Source: Streptosporangium canum (lineage in GTDB: Bacteria > Actinomycetota > Actinomycetes > Streptosporangiales > Streptosporangiaceae). Taken from it: a stretch of 55,339 nucleotides of DNA. How positions within the stretch are numbered: the first letter of the stretch is position 1; each line of letters begins with the position of its first letter. The DNA is taken from the NCBI RefSeq assembly GCF_900113865.1, contig NZ_FOQY01000046.1, positions 1 to 55,339 on the forward strand, read 5' to 3'. Below are positions 33,810-42,106 of this stretch, piece after piece. Under the pieces are notes generated by a model. That model was given only the letters and a program-made list of their open reading frames with translations. It was not told the origin of the DNA and did not search any database. The position numbers and the translations under genes are program-made.

Positions 33810-33839
33810 TTTGTCAGGACATAGGTTTGTCCTGACAAA
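33810..33839. promoter_or_regulatory. Perfect palindromic operator (IolR/GntR-like)
   Basis: TTTGTCAGGACA (33810-33821) and TGTCCTGACAAA (33828-33839) are perfect 12-bp arms around a 6-bp spacer. The half-site TGTCCTGACA fits KGWCHTRACA, the IolR consensus of Corynebacterium glutamicum as I remember it. It begins 20 bp upstream of the GTG start, where binding would block transcription of the Cgl0159-family gene. Confidence 0.75.
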
Positions 33840-34126
33840 AGTATCAACCGGTGATGTCGGCGTCAACGATCACGGTGCGGGTCGCAGCGGGAACTCGTTG
33901 CCGACCCGGGGGTGGGCGTGCGTGCCGACGGACCTGGGAGTTCGGAGCCGGCGGGGCCGCAGGCCGCCGCGCAGGCGAATCCCGCTGACCTGAACACTTT
34001 TGACCTTCCACCCCGGCGAAGCCGGGCCGTTTGACGGCGATCGCCCCCGATGCCCCCACCCCTGCCCCAGCCCCAGCATCGGATACCCGTACACCACGTC
34101 ACTGGACGTGGCCCGAAAGGGGGCGA
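33840..34126. other. Intergenic, small hairpins only
   Basis: About 290 bp between the Cgl0159-family operator and the lipoprotein stop. It contains stems such as CCCGGCGAAGCCGGG and CCACGTCACTGGACGTGG, possible terminators for the lipoprotein gene. No gene is supported. Confidence 0.4.
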
Positions 34127-34744
34127 CTACGGGGTGCATGACCCCTTGCTGTCGGCGACTCGCAGGCTCAGCGACGTGCCGTAGTGCCGGCGCATGCTCT
34201 GGCCGGCGGGCGGGTCCTGGGTGCAGACGGTGCGTTCGAGGTGCGAACCGTCGTCGTATCCCTCGATCACGAGAGGCTCGCTGCTGACGTATGGGAAGCC
34301 GAGCCGCAAGGCGGCCTGTCGCGCCTCTTCGCCGGTCTTGCCGACGTAGTCCGGCACGACGGACCAGGTGGTGACGCGGCCGTCGGGCGGGCAGGGCACC
34401 TGCGGGGGCAGGAAACCGAACTCCACCTTCTTCGCCTGGGAGTCCTCGATCTGCGTGCAGACGATCCAGGTACCGGAGTAGGACTCACCGTCGAACAGAT
34501 GACCGTCCGGCAGGGCCCTGTACGCGGTGGTGTAGGTGGGCCAGGAGCGCCCCAGCTCGCCGCTGACGGTGTCGAGCGTCTTTCCTTTGAAGGAGGGCAA
34601 TGCGGGTGACGGATGTTGCGATCGTGCGCCGCCTCCCTCACTCGCCCGGGTGGAGGCGTTGTCCTCGCCCCCGCCCGAGCAGGCCGCCAGGCTGAGCACG
34701 GGCACTGTCAACAGAGTGAGAACACGGAGCCTGACCCGCACCAT
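34127..34744 (-). CDS. Lipoprotein with PASTA-like repeats
   Basis: 205 residues from ATG 34744. The signal peptide ends in a lipobox (LSLAAC, Cys about residue 22), followed by a Gly/Ser linker. Two PASTA-like units follow: LPSFKGKTLDTVSGELGRSW and VVPDYVGKTGEEARQAALRL with the typical closing QDPPAGQSMRRHYGTSLSLR. Three Cys in the body could pair. PASTA domains bind cell-wall fragments in kinases; free lipoprotein versions are common in actinobacteria and their role is unknown. Monocistronic. Confidence 0.8.
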   Translation of the reverse strand: MVRVRLRVLTLLTVPVLSLAACSGGGEDNASTRASEGGGARSQHPSPALPSFKGKTLDTVSGELGRSWPTYTTAYRALPDGHLFDGESYSGTWIVCTQIEDSQAKKVEFGFLPPQVPCPPDGRVTTWSVVPDYVGKTGEEARQAALRLGFPYVSSEPLVIEGYDDGSHLERTVCTQDPPAGQSMRRHYGTSLSLRVADSKGSCTP

Positions 34745-34999
34745 GCGCTGCTCCCGAGTGTGATCGGACATACGCGACGATCATCGCCGTCTTCGCGCCG
34801 CGGGGCAACCGCGTTGGTGATTGTCCGGGTCGGGAAAGGCACCGGCGTGCCGGAGGCGGAGGACCCCCACGGGCGTGGGGAGGACGCGCCGCGCGACACC
34901 ACGCACCGCGTGCGTAACGGCCCGACAAGGAAGGGGCGGTGCCGGCGGGCGGATGCGCCTGCGGTGCCATGGTGCCGAGCGTGGGCTGGGCGCGCGGTC

Positions 35000-35917
35000 T
35001 CAGCCGGCGTGCAGCCTGGTGATGAGCTCATGGGCGACGTCCAGGAACTGATCGCGCGAGGACGTCGTCGTCTGCAGGTCGACGAACGCCTCGTGGGCAC
35101 CGGCCTGGGCGAGGGTCAGCAGGTAGTCACCGATCTGCTGCACGGTTCCGGCGTGCGGCACCTGGTCGTCGGGCGCGGGAGAATCGGTGATCTTCGGATT
35201 GACGCGCACCACCATTCGCAGGGCCGACGGGTCCCGGTCGACGCGCGCCGCGGTCTGCAGCGCCACATCCCACAGGGAGGTCAGATAGGGCATGGGCATC
35301 GCCGCGCTCAGCCAGCCGTCGGCTCGCCGGCCGATCCTCTCCAGAGCCGAGGGCGTGTAACCGGCGAGCAGGATCGGGGGACGCGGCCGCTGGAAGGGCT
35401 TGAGGTCGATGTGCGACGGCGGCACGGTCCAGAGCGTGCCCTTGTGCTCGACCACCTCACTGCTCCAGACCGCCTCCATCAGGTCGAGCGTCTCTTCGAG
35501 CCGGGCTCCCCTCCCCTGCCAGGGCACCCCGGTCGCGGTGTATTCGTCACGCAGCCAGCCGAGACCGATGCCGACGTCCAGCCGTCCGCGGCTGACCAGG
35601 TCGAGCGAGGTCAGCATGCGGGCGAGCAGGACCGGCGGTTGCCACAGCGCGTTGAGCGTGCTGGTTCCCAGCCGGACCTCCCGCGTGCTCACGGCGGCCA
35701 GCGTCAATGCGGTCAGCGGGTCGAAGAACGTCCCGAAGGCCGGAGGGATCTCGCCGTCTCCTGCCGGGTAGGGGTCGCTGGGTGCGAGCGGCAGCATGAT
35801 CCGATCACCCGCCCACAGGCTGCTGTAGCCCATGGCCTCCAGATCCGTGCTGGCCTGCCGGATGAAATCCGGGTCGGTGAAGGCACCGTACTGCGGGACT
35901 GCGTATCCGATCTGCAT
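35000..35917 (-). CDS. LLM-class F420-dependent oxidoreductase
   Basis: 305 residues from ATG 35917 (MQIGYAVPQYGAFTDPDFIR). Luciferase-like TIM-barrel motifs are clear: LWAGDRIMLPLAPSDPYPAG, VRLGTSTLNALWQPPVLLAR, GRLDVGIGLGWLRDEYTATG (near the cofactor) and RPPILLAGYTPSALERIGRR. It matches TIGR03619-type actinobacterial enzymes, expected to use reduced F420. The substrate is unknown. It is divergent from the serine hydrolase. Confidence 0.9.
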   Translation of the reverse strand: MQIGYAVPQYGAFTDPDFIRQASTDLEAMGYSSLWAGDRIMLPLAPSDPYPAGDGEIPPAFGTFFDPLTALTLAAVSTREVRLGTSTLNALWQPPVLLARMLTSLDLVSRGRLDVGIGLGWLRDEYTATGVPWQGRGARLEETLDLMEAVWSSEVVEHKGTLWTVPPSHIDLKPFQRPRPPILLAGYTPSALERIGRRADGWLSAAMPMPYLTSLWDVALQTAARVDRDPSALRMVVRVNPKITDSPAPDDQVPHAGTVQQIGDYLLTLAQAGAHEAFVDLQTTTSSRDQFLDVAHELITRLHAG

Positions 35918-36445
35918 GAGAAATTCCTTGGTACTTCGCCGTGGAAAGCCGGGCAGGACTGAGGTGCGCATCGCGTACGCGTCTCCATACCCGGACGCTC
36001 TTGGTCAAGCGTCCAGGGAGACGTTAGGCAACACCCCTTGGATGCGACTTGGAGCAGGCTGGGAGCCGGGGTTGAGGAACCCGCGGACAGCCGATGGCAC
36101 TGAGAACGATCTTGGAGTCTCAGTGCCGGATGGGTGACCAGACACCACGGGATGATCTCCGAGGTGCCCAGCGGGATGTCGCGCCCGATCGACCGGCCGC
36201 CCTTCCCTCTGCCCTGACCGCGGCGGGCGGGGCAGGGCCGGAAGGCCCCTCCCCGGGGTGTGGTTGCGGACCCCGGCGGGGACCCACCACCACGCCGCCG
36301 GGATGGTCTGGACGACGACCGGAAGAGAACCTCGTCTCCTCGAAGAGTTTCCCGAGATGACCGAGCCGGAGATCTGCGCCTGGCTCATCGAGAGCTGGCG
36401 CGGGTAGCGCTTGCGGCAGCACACCTGAACGGAAGGCGATGACGC
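35918..36445. other. Intergenic with a 34-aa forward ORF
   Basis: Divergent promoter region between the LLM oxidoreductase and the serine hydrolase. A forward frame 36303-36407 reads MVWTTTGREPRLLEEFPEMT and ends CAWLIESWRG. It has a plausible protein tail but no ribosome site, so it is perhaps a 3' remnant. Nothing else is supported. Confidence 0.35.
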
Positions 36446-37630
36446 ATGCCCGAAATCGGCGGGGACACCGCACCAGGATTCGAAGGAGTGCGTGAGGCGT
36501 TCGCGGCCAATCTGGCCGGCGGGCAGGAGGTGGGCGCCGCGGTCGGTGTCTACCTGCACGGCCGGAAAGTCGTCGACCTGTGGGGCGGAATCGCCGACCC
36601 CGAGACCGGCCGCCGCTGGGAGCGCGACACCTTGCAGGTCGTGTTCTCCACCACCAAGGGCGTCACCGCCGCGTGCGCGCACCTGCTGTCCCAGCGGGGC
36701 GAGCTGGACCTCGACGCGCCCGTCGCCGAGTACTGGCCGGAGTTCGCGGCGCACGGAAAGGACCGCGTCCCGGTCCGCTGGCTGCTCACCCACCAGGCCG
36801 GACTGCCCGCGATCGACCACCCGATCACCCCGGCGGAGGCGATCGCCTGGCACCCGATGGTGACCGCACTGGCCGCCCAGCGCCCCTTCTGGGAGCCGGG
36901 CACCGAGCATGGCTACCACGCGCATACCTACGGCTGGCTGGTCGGAGAGGTCGTCCGCCGGGTGACCGGTCGCAGCCTCGGCACGTTCCTCGCCGAGGAG
37001 ATCGCCGCCCCGCTCGGCCTGGACCTGTGGATCGGACTGCCGGAAACCGAGCGGCATCGGGTCAGCCGGATCGTCGCCGCCCCGCTCGACCTGGACGCAC
37101 TGGCCCGGATCGACCTGGACGCCCTTCCCGAGCCCGCGCGCGAGGTGATGGGAGCCTATGCCGATCCCACGTCGCTGACCAGGCGGTCGATGGCCGTCGT
37201 CACACCGCCGCTGAACCACGACGACCCCGACGAGCAGGCCGCCGAGATGCCCTCGACCAACGGCATCTGCACGGCCCGCGCACTGGCCCGCTTCTACGCC
37301 GCGCTCATCGGCGAGGTCGACGGGCACCGCATTCTCGCATCCGACACCTTGGCCGCGGCGACCGCGGAACAGGTCAGCGGTACCGACCGCGTCCTGCGGG
37401 TACCCGTCCGGATCGGCACCGGTTTCGGCCTGCCGACACCCGACGCCTTCTGGTACAGCCCGACCGCCTTCGGGTTTCCCGGCTACGGCGGTTCGCTCGG
37501 CTTCGCCGACCCGGCGAACGGCCTGGCGTTCGGTTATGTCATGAACCACATTCAAGAGGGCATGCCGGACCGCAGGGCCGCCACCCTCCTTGACGCGGTC
37601 CACAGCGCGATCAGGGCCCAGGCCCGGTAA
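36446..37630 (+). CDS. Class-C beta-lactamase-type serine hydrolase (EstB-like)
   Basis: 394 residues from ATG 36446. The nucleophile motif SxxK is FSTTKGVT (Ser68, Lys71). The YxN-position Tyr is in EHGYHAHTYGWLVGEV, and a KTG-like loop near GFGLPTPDAFWY/GYGGSLGF closes the site. The first half (VGVYLHGRKVVDLWGGIADP) is typical of EstB-like esterases in actinobacteria. No signal peptide, so a cytoplasmic esterase is more likely than an antibiotic-degrading enzyme. Confidence 0.9.
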   Translation: MPEIGGDTAPGFEGVREAFAANLAGGQEVGAAVGVYLHGRKVVDLWGGIADPETGRRWERDTLQVVFSTTKGVTAACAHLLSQRGELDLDAPVAEYWPEFAAHGKDRVPVRWLLTHQAGLPAIDHPITPAEAIAWHPMVTALAAQRPFWEPGTEHGYHAHTYGWLVGEVVRRVTGRSLGTFLAEEIAAPLGLDLWIGLPETERHRVSRIVAAPLDLDALARIDLDALPEPAREVMGAYADPTSLTRRSMAVVTPPLNHDDPDEQAAEMPSTNGICTARALARFYAALIGEVDGHRILASDTLAAATAEQVSGTDRVLRVPVRIGTGFGLPTPDAFWYSPTAFGFPGYGGSLGFADPANGLAFGYVMNHIQEGMPDRRAATLLDAVHSAIRAQAR

Positions 37631-37759
37631 GACGGCTTCGGCAGGTCGGCAGCGGACAGGCGCCGATCCCGCGGCCGATTACCTCGACTACGGCGACATG
37701 GCGCACCGGCGGAGCCTCGGCGTGGTGACCGAGGACGGCCCCGGACAGGAACCGGCGGA

Positions 37760-39061
37760 TCAGCTGACCGTGGCGTCCTCGGGGGCGTCCCAGGCGACCG
37801 GCAGGGAGTGCACGCCGTACACGAACATGTTGTCGCGCAGCGGCACCTCCTCTGGACGGCAGTCCAGCCGCAGGTGCGGGAAGCGCCGGACCAGGGCGGG
37901 CAGGGCGACGGCCATCTCCGCGCGGGCGAGTTGCTGCCCCAGGCACTGGTGGACGCCGTGCCCGAAGGACAGGTGCGGGTTGCGCTCACGGGTGAGGTCG
38001 AGGGCGGCCGGGTCGTCCCAGTGGGCGGGGTCCCGGTTGATCTGCGGCGTCGAGATCATCACCGTGCCGCCCGCCGGGATCAGCTCGCCGCCGATCCTCA
38101 CGTCCTCGGTGGCGGTGCGGAAGGGGCCCAGGTGGACGATCGAGAGGTAGCGCAGCAGTTCCTCGACGGCCTGGCCGGCCACCTCGGGGTCGCGGCGCAG
38201 CAGTTCGAGCTGTTCGGGATGCTCCAGCAGGGCGAAGACGCCCAGGCCGATCATGTTGGCCGTGGTCTCGTGCCCGGCGGCGAGCAGCAGGTTGGCGATG
38301 CCGACCAGTTCGTCGTCGGTGAGCTCCCCCGCGTGGTCGCCGTGGATCAGCCCGGAGATCAGGCCGTCGTCGGGCCGGGCGCGCTTGGCGGCCACCAGCT
38401 CGTGCATGAACTGCCGCATCTCGTCGCGGACCCGCAGCACCTCCTCCAGCGGCGTGTCCATGCGGATGATGGTCGACGTGCGGCGCTGGAAGTCGGTGCG
38501 GGCCTCGTACGGGACGCCGAGCAGCTCGCAGATCACCAGGGACGGCACAGGCAGGGCGAACGCGCCGACCAGATCCGCGGAGGTGCCCGCGGCCGCCATC
38601 GCGTCCAGGTGGGCATCGACGATCTCGGTGATGCGCGGGATGAGCGCGCGCATCCGGCGCAGGGTGAACTGGCCGATGACCAGCTTGCGCAGGCGGGTGT
38701 GCTCCGGCGGGTCCATGGCCACGAGCTGCCCGGCCCTGGCGCGCGCGTCGAACAGCTTCTCACGCAGCTCCTCCGGCACCGCGACCAGGGCGTTGCGCCG
38801 GTTGAACCGGTCGGCGCTGAACCGGGGATCGGACAGCACGGCGCGGGCCTCGTCCAGGCCGGTGACCAGCCATATCCTTTCCCCGGTGGCCAGCTTCACC
38901 TGGCCGACCGGCGCCTTTTCGTGCGCCTCGGCCAGTGCCCGAGGCGGGTCGAACGGGCACTGCCGAGCCATCAGCTCGGGAGGCAGGGCCACCCGCATCG
39001 TGGCCTGATCAGGCGACGGGGGCTGCTCGACGCTGGAGACCTCGACTGTGGAACGGGTCAT
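37760..39061 (-). CDS. Cytochrome P450
   Basis: 433 residues, a soluble bacterial P450. The I-helix oxygen-activating motif is LLAAGHETTANM, the ExxR motif lies in VEELLRYLS, and the heme-Cys loop is FGHGVHQCLGQQLARAEM. The N-terminal part (CPFDPPRALAEAHEKAPVGQ) resembles CYP105/CYP107-type biosynthetic or xenobiotic enzymes. No ferredoxin gene is adjacent, so its redox partner must be elsewhere. Start ATG 39061 with CAGGAGC upstream. Confidence 0.95.
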   Translation of the reverse strand: MTRSTVEVSSVEQPPSPDQATMRVALPPELMARQCPFDPPRALAEAHEKAPVGQVKLATGERIWLVTGLDEARAVLSDPRFSADRFNRRNALVAVPEELREKLFDARARAGQLVAMDPPEHTRLRKLVIGQFTLRRMRALIPRITEIVDAHLDAMAAAGTSADLVGAFALPVPSLVICELLGVPYEARTDFQRRTSTIIRMDTPLEEVLRVRDEMRQFMHELVAAKRARPDDGLISGLIHGDHAGELTDDELVGIANLLLAAGHETTANMIGLGVFALLEHPEQLELLRRDPEVAGQAVEELLRYLSIVHLGPFRTATEDVRIGGELIPAGGTVMISTPQINRDPAHWDDPAALDLTRERNPHLSFGHGVHQCLGQQLARAEMAVALPALVRRFPHLRLDCRPEEVPLRDNMFVYGVHSLPVAWDAPEDATVS

Positions 39062-39560
39062 CGGCGCTCCTGTGGCGGATCACTGTGAATGGTGCGTCCT
39101 TGTCCGTCCATACCCGGACTCGCATGCCCCGCAACTTTGAACTTTCCTGTTTGTCGAGGCCGATGTCAGCCGGTCGGCGAGAGATCTTCTGTGTTGACAG
39201 GCGGCTACCCGATGGCTGTAATAGTCCGCGTGTCGCGTGACACCGGCCGAGAGCAGTGGGCAGGCCGGTGGTCGGGCGGCACCATTCACCGAGGGACGAT
39301 GCCATGAGTTCATACTCCGCGCCCTGCGCCTGACGTAGTCGTCTCCGCACGTCGTCCCCTGTCCTCCGCGGGTGCCCGGCACCGCCGTGTGACGTCGGTA
39401 CGCCATGCCGTCCCGGCCGTCGCCGCGTCCCGGTGACCGCCCACGGCTCCGCGTGCTCGACCGGCGCCCATCTCCAGGCGGGGTTCACGTGTGGTCACCG
39501 CGCGCCGCGCGTATCACCGTCATCCACCATCGCCACACCTTTTTGGAGACCAGACACCGT
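39062..39560. other. Divergent intergenic region P450 / deazaflavin reductase
   Basis: About 500 bp with promoters for both flanking genes. A perfect dyad GTGTCGCGTGACAC near 39227-39240 is a candidate regulator site. A 31-codon forward frame opening at 39212 (MAVIVRVSRDTG) spans it; there is no homology and it is unlikely to be a gene. Confidence 0.35.
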
Positions 39561-40496
39561 ATGTCCACATCCTTCAACGAGCCGATCATCGAGGAGTTCC
39601 GAGCCAACGGGGGAAAGGTCGGCGGCCCCTTCGAGGGCGGCGACCTCCTGCTGCTGACCACCACCGGCGCGAAGTCGGGGCAGGAGCACACCGTTCCCCT
39701 CGGCTACGTCCGCGACGGCGACCTGCTGTTGATCGTCGCGTCCGCCGGCGGCGCGCCCCGTCATCCCGCCTGGTACCACAACCTGCTCGCCCACCCCATG
39801 GTGCGGGTGGAGGTCGGCACCGAGATGTTCGCGGCGATCGCGGTCCCCGCCGAGGGCGCGCGGCGCGAGCGGCTGTTCGAGCACGTGGTGCGCACGGCGC
39901 CCGGCTACGCCGACTACCAGACCCGCACCGCCCGGACCCTGCCGGTCGTGGTGCTGGAACGCCCCGAGTCCGAGGCGGGGCAGGACGGCCACGAGGTCAC
40001 CAACCTCGCCGAGAAGCTCCTGGAGATCCACACCTGGCTGCGCTCGCAGTTGCGGCACGTGCGCGCCGAGGCCGACGCCCACTTCGCCGCGCGGGCCGCC
40101 CACCAGGGGCCCGGCGAACCGCCCGCGCCGGGCCTGGGACTGCAACTGCGGCAGCACTGCCTGGCGTTCTGCGAGTCCCTGGAGTTCCACCACACCGGCG
40201 AGGACGCGCACATCTTCCCCGCCCTGGCGAGCTGGCACCCCCACCTGCGCGACACCCTCGACCGGCTCCGCGACGAGCACCGGACGGTCTCCCGCATCCA
40301 GGGCGAACTGCGCGCCCTGCTGGCCGACATCGGCACCGCCGACCCCGGGCGTTTCCACGCCGAGCTGGAGCGGATGTCGGAGGAGCTGACGGCGCACCTC
40401 GACTACGAGGAGGAGTCGCTTCTCCCCGTCCTGGCCGAGATCCCGTTCCCGCCGGTGCCGCCGGCGCCCGACTCGGCCGAAAGCACCGCCACCTGA
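39561..40496 (+). CDS. Deazaflavin-dependent nitroreductase fused to hemerythrin
   Basis: 311 residues with two domains. Residues 1-140 are a DDN/F420-type split-barrel reductase: FNEPIIEEFRANGGKVGGPF, LLLLTTTGAKSGQEHTVPLG and HPAWYHNLLAHPMVRVEVGT. Residues about 150-300 are a hemerythrin-like four-helix domain with His/Glu ligands in IHTWLRSQLRHVRAEADAHF, EFHHTGEDAHIFPALASWH, LRDEHRTVSRIQ and HLDYEEESLLPVLAE. Joining an F420H2 reductase to an O2/NO-binding di-iron module suggests redox chemistry tied to oxygen or NO. The junction is in frame with no sign of error. The start is ATG 39561. Confidence 0.85.
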   Translation: MSTSFNEPIIEEFRANGGKVGGPFEGGDLLLLTTTGAKSGQEHTVPLGYVRDGDLLLIVASAGGAPRHPAWYHNLLAHPMVRVEVGTEMFAAIAVPAEGARRERLFEHVVRTAPGYADYQTRTARTLPVVVLERPESEAGQDGHEVTNLAEKLLEIHTWLRSQLRHVRAEADAHFAARAAHQGPGEPPAPGLGLQLRQHCLAFCESLEFHHTGEDAHIFPALASWHPHLRDTLDRLRDEHRTVSRIQGELRALLADIGTADPGRFHAELERMSEELTAHLDYEEESLLPVLAEIPFPPVPPAPDSAESTAT

Positions 40497-40648
40497 CCGG
40501 GCGGCCGCGTCCGCACCGCCCCCCGGTGCGGCCGTGACGGGCCGGTGACCACCGCCCGACCGGCCACCGGGTCTTCTCCGCCGGGGCCGGCGGGCGGTAC
40601 GGCGTCCACCGAAGAATCGTTTCGGTGGACACCCCGGCACCGGACCGG

Positions 40649-41467
40649 TCAGCTCTTGCGCGTCCGGTAGGCGCGTTGCCGGCAGGCCCGGGAGCAGTAG
40701 TCCCGCGGCCGGCCCGTGGCGGCGGCTTCAACGGACTTGCCACACACCACACATCGAGTTTCATCACGCGTTTCGTCACGGACAAGCGCTTCTACCCCGT
40801 CAAGCACCCGCTGCAGGCCGAACTCGAACGGGTCCAGCGGCGTGTCGTATCCCCCCTCCCGGTAGACGCGGCTCAGCGTCGGATACCGGTCGAGGTGCTG
40901 GAAGAGCGAGTCGCGGGCCCCCCACCACTCCTCCTCGCTGACGCCGGTGCGCCGCTCGGCCCGCGCGGTCTCCAGCACCTGGCGGGCGGCGCTCTCGACG
41001 AACCCGCCGACGAGGGTCACCACCGCCACCATCTCCGCGGGCGGCAGCCCGGCCCGCGCCGCCGCGCCCAGCGCCCGCTCGAAGCCCGCCATCGCGTTCG
41101 GCCCGGGCACCCGCCGGGTCCCTGACGGCTCGGCCAGCCAGGGGTGCCGCCGGTAGAGCGCCAGCCCGTCCCGCGCCCACGCCTCCAGCTCCGCCCGCCA
41201 GCCCGGCCGCCGATCGGCGTCGGTGGCCGGCTCCCCGCCCATCACCTCGTCGCGCATGAGGTCGACCAGCTCCGCCTTGCCCGGCACATGGCGGTAGAGC
41301 GACATGGTGGTGAAGCCGAGCCGCTCGGCGACCCGTCGCATGGACACCGCCGCCAGGCCCTCGGCGTCGGCCAGCTCGATCGCGGCCCGCACGATCCGCT
41401 CCAGGCTGAGGCCGCGCCCGGACCTCGTCCCCCACAGCAGTTCGGCGCTGCGCTCCGGATCCACCAT
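40649..41467 (-). CDS. TetR-family regulator with C-terminal zinc finger
   Basis: 272 residues from ATG 41467 behind GAGGGGAG. The TetR helix-turn-helix is SLERIVRAAIELADAEGLAA, then VSMRRVAERLGFTTMSLYRH. The ligand domain is of the TetR_C type seen with such regulators (WAEPSGTRR-like, here LAEPSGTRRVPGPNAMAGF). The last 32 residues are a four-Cys finger, RCVVCGKSVEAAATGRP then RDYCSRACRQRAYRTRKS, also found in the mobile-region proteins at 7316 and 9329. It probably represses itself and the lost divergent gene through the operator at 41481-41521. Confidence 0.9.
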   Translation of the reverse strand: MVDPERSAELLWGTRSGRGLSLERIVRAAIELADAEGLAAVSMRRVAERLGFTTMSLYRHVPGKAELVDLMRDEVMGGEPATDADRRPGWRAELEAWARDGLALYRRHPWLAEPSGTRRVPGPNAMAGFERALGAAARAGLPPAEMVAVVTLVGGFVESAARQVLETARAERRTGVSEEEWWGARDSLFQHLDRYPTLSRVYREGGYDTPLDPFEFGLQRVLDGVEALVRDETRDETRCVVCGKSVEAAATGRPRDYCSRACRQRAYRTRKS

Positions 41468-41480
41468 CTTGACTCCCCTC

Positions 41481-41521
41481 CATGTATATGCTGCATACCA
41501 GATGTGTACGCCATATACATG
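41481..41521. promoter_or_regulatory. TetR operator with 10-bp inverted arms
   Basis: CATGTATATG (41481-41490) and CATATACATG (41512-41521) are perfect inverted arms. Inner halves GCATAC and GTGTAC make it a double TetR-type site. It lies between the start of the TetR gene (41467) and the divergent remnant at 41535. Confidence 0.75.
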
Positions 41522-41534
41522 AGAGGCCACCCCC

Positions 41535-41624
41535 ATGTTCTTCGTTGACCCCTCAGGTGACGACTCCGGTCCAGGTACGGCCGAGCGGCCGTTCGCCACG
41601 CTGGAGCGGGCCCGCGCGGCGACG
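41535..41624 (+). pseudogene. Right-handed beta-helix protein, 5' stub
   Basis: An ATG at 41535 opens MFFVDPSGDDSGPGTAERPF followed by ATLERARAAT, the standard start of secreted or cytoplasmic parallel beta-helix (pectate-lyase-like) proteins. After about 30 codons the frame enters the antisense of a different gene remnant and stops at 41660. The stub keeps its TetR-controlled promoter. Confidence 0.7.
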
Positions 41625-42079
41625 TCGTCCCCGTCTTCGGCTCCGAGCGCCGGCGCGTAGGCGCCGTACGCCCTGAGCGGCTCGACGATGGCGGCGGCGA
41701 CGGGCATCAGCCGCCGGGCGAGCTCCGGGGTGAGCGGCGAGGGCCGGCCGGTGGCGACGGCGATGTCCCAGGCGTGGACCGCGGCGTCGAGGGCGCAGGC
41801 GCCGACCCCGACCGAGGCGGTCAGCTTGCCCGGCGGCACCGGGACCGCGACTTCCTGGACGTCCTTGCCGACGGTCGCCCAGGCGTCGGCGGAGGCCTTC
41901 ATCGCCTCCTCCGCCACAGCCGAGGGGGAGGCGATCAACGTGCCGGAGGGCGCGAACGGGTCCTCCGACGGCCCCGGTCCGCCCGTGATGAAGGCGGCGA
42001 AGCCGAGCTGGTCGCCGCGATCCGGCGCGACAACGCGACCATCACCTCGATCACCCGGCCACTGATCGCCGATGACCAC
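41625..42079 (-). pseudogene. TIGR03086-like protein, truncated at both ends
   Basis: The minus frame from 42079 encodes part of a DinB/TIGR03086-type protein: AAFITGGPGPSEDPFAP, VAEEAMKASADAWATVG, CALDAAVHAWDIAVATGRPS (metal His in VHAWD) and PVAAAIVEPLRAYGAYAPAL. The N-terminal TPCxxWxVxxLLxH motif is missing, and the C-terminal tail (DDVAARxxxxxGR) is cut near 41625, where beta-helix sequence starts. The frame happens to stay open into the TetR gene, giving a spurious 476-residue fusion. Confidence 0.65.
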
Positions 42080-42106
42080 TGACCGGAGATGATCGGGCTT
42101 ACCCGC

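Noticed and set aside
40649..42079. A single 476-residue DinB-TetR fusion
   Set aside because: A good ribosome site and ATG at 41467 and a TetR operator inside the frame show the TetR gene starts there; the upstream part is a truncated remnant read through by chance.
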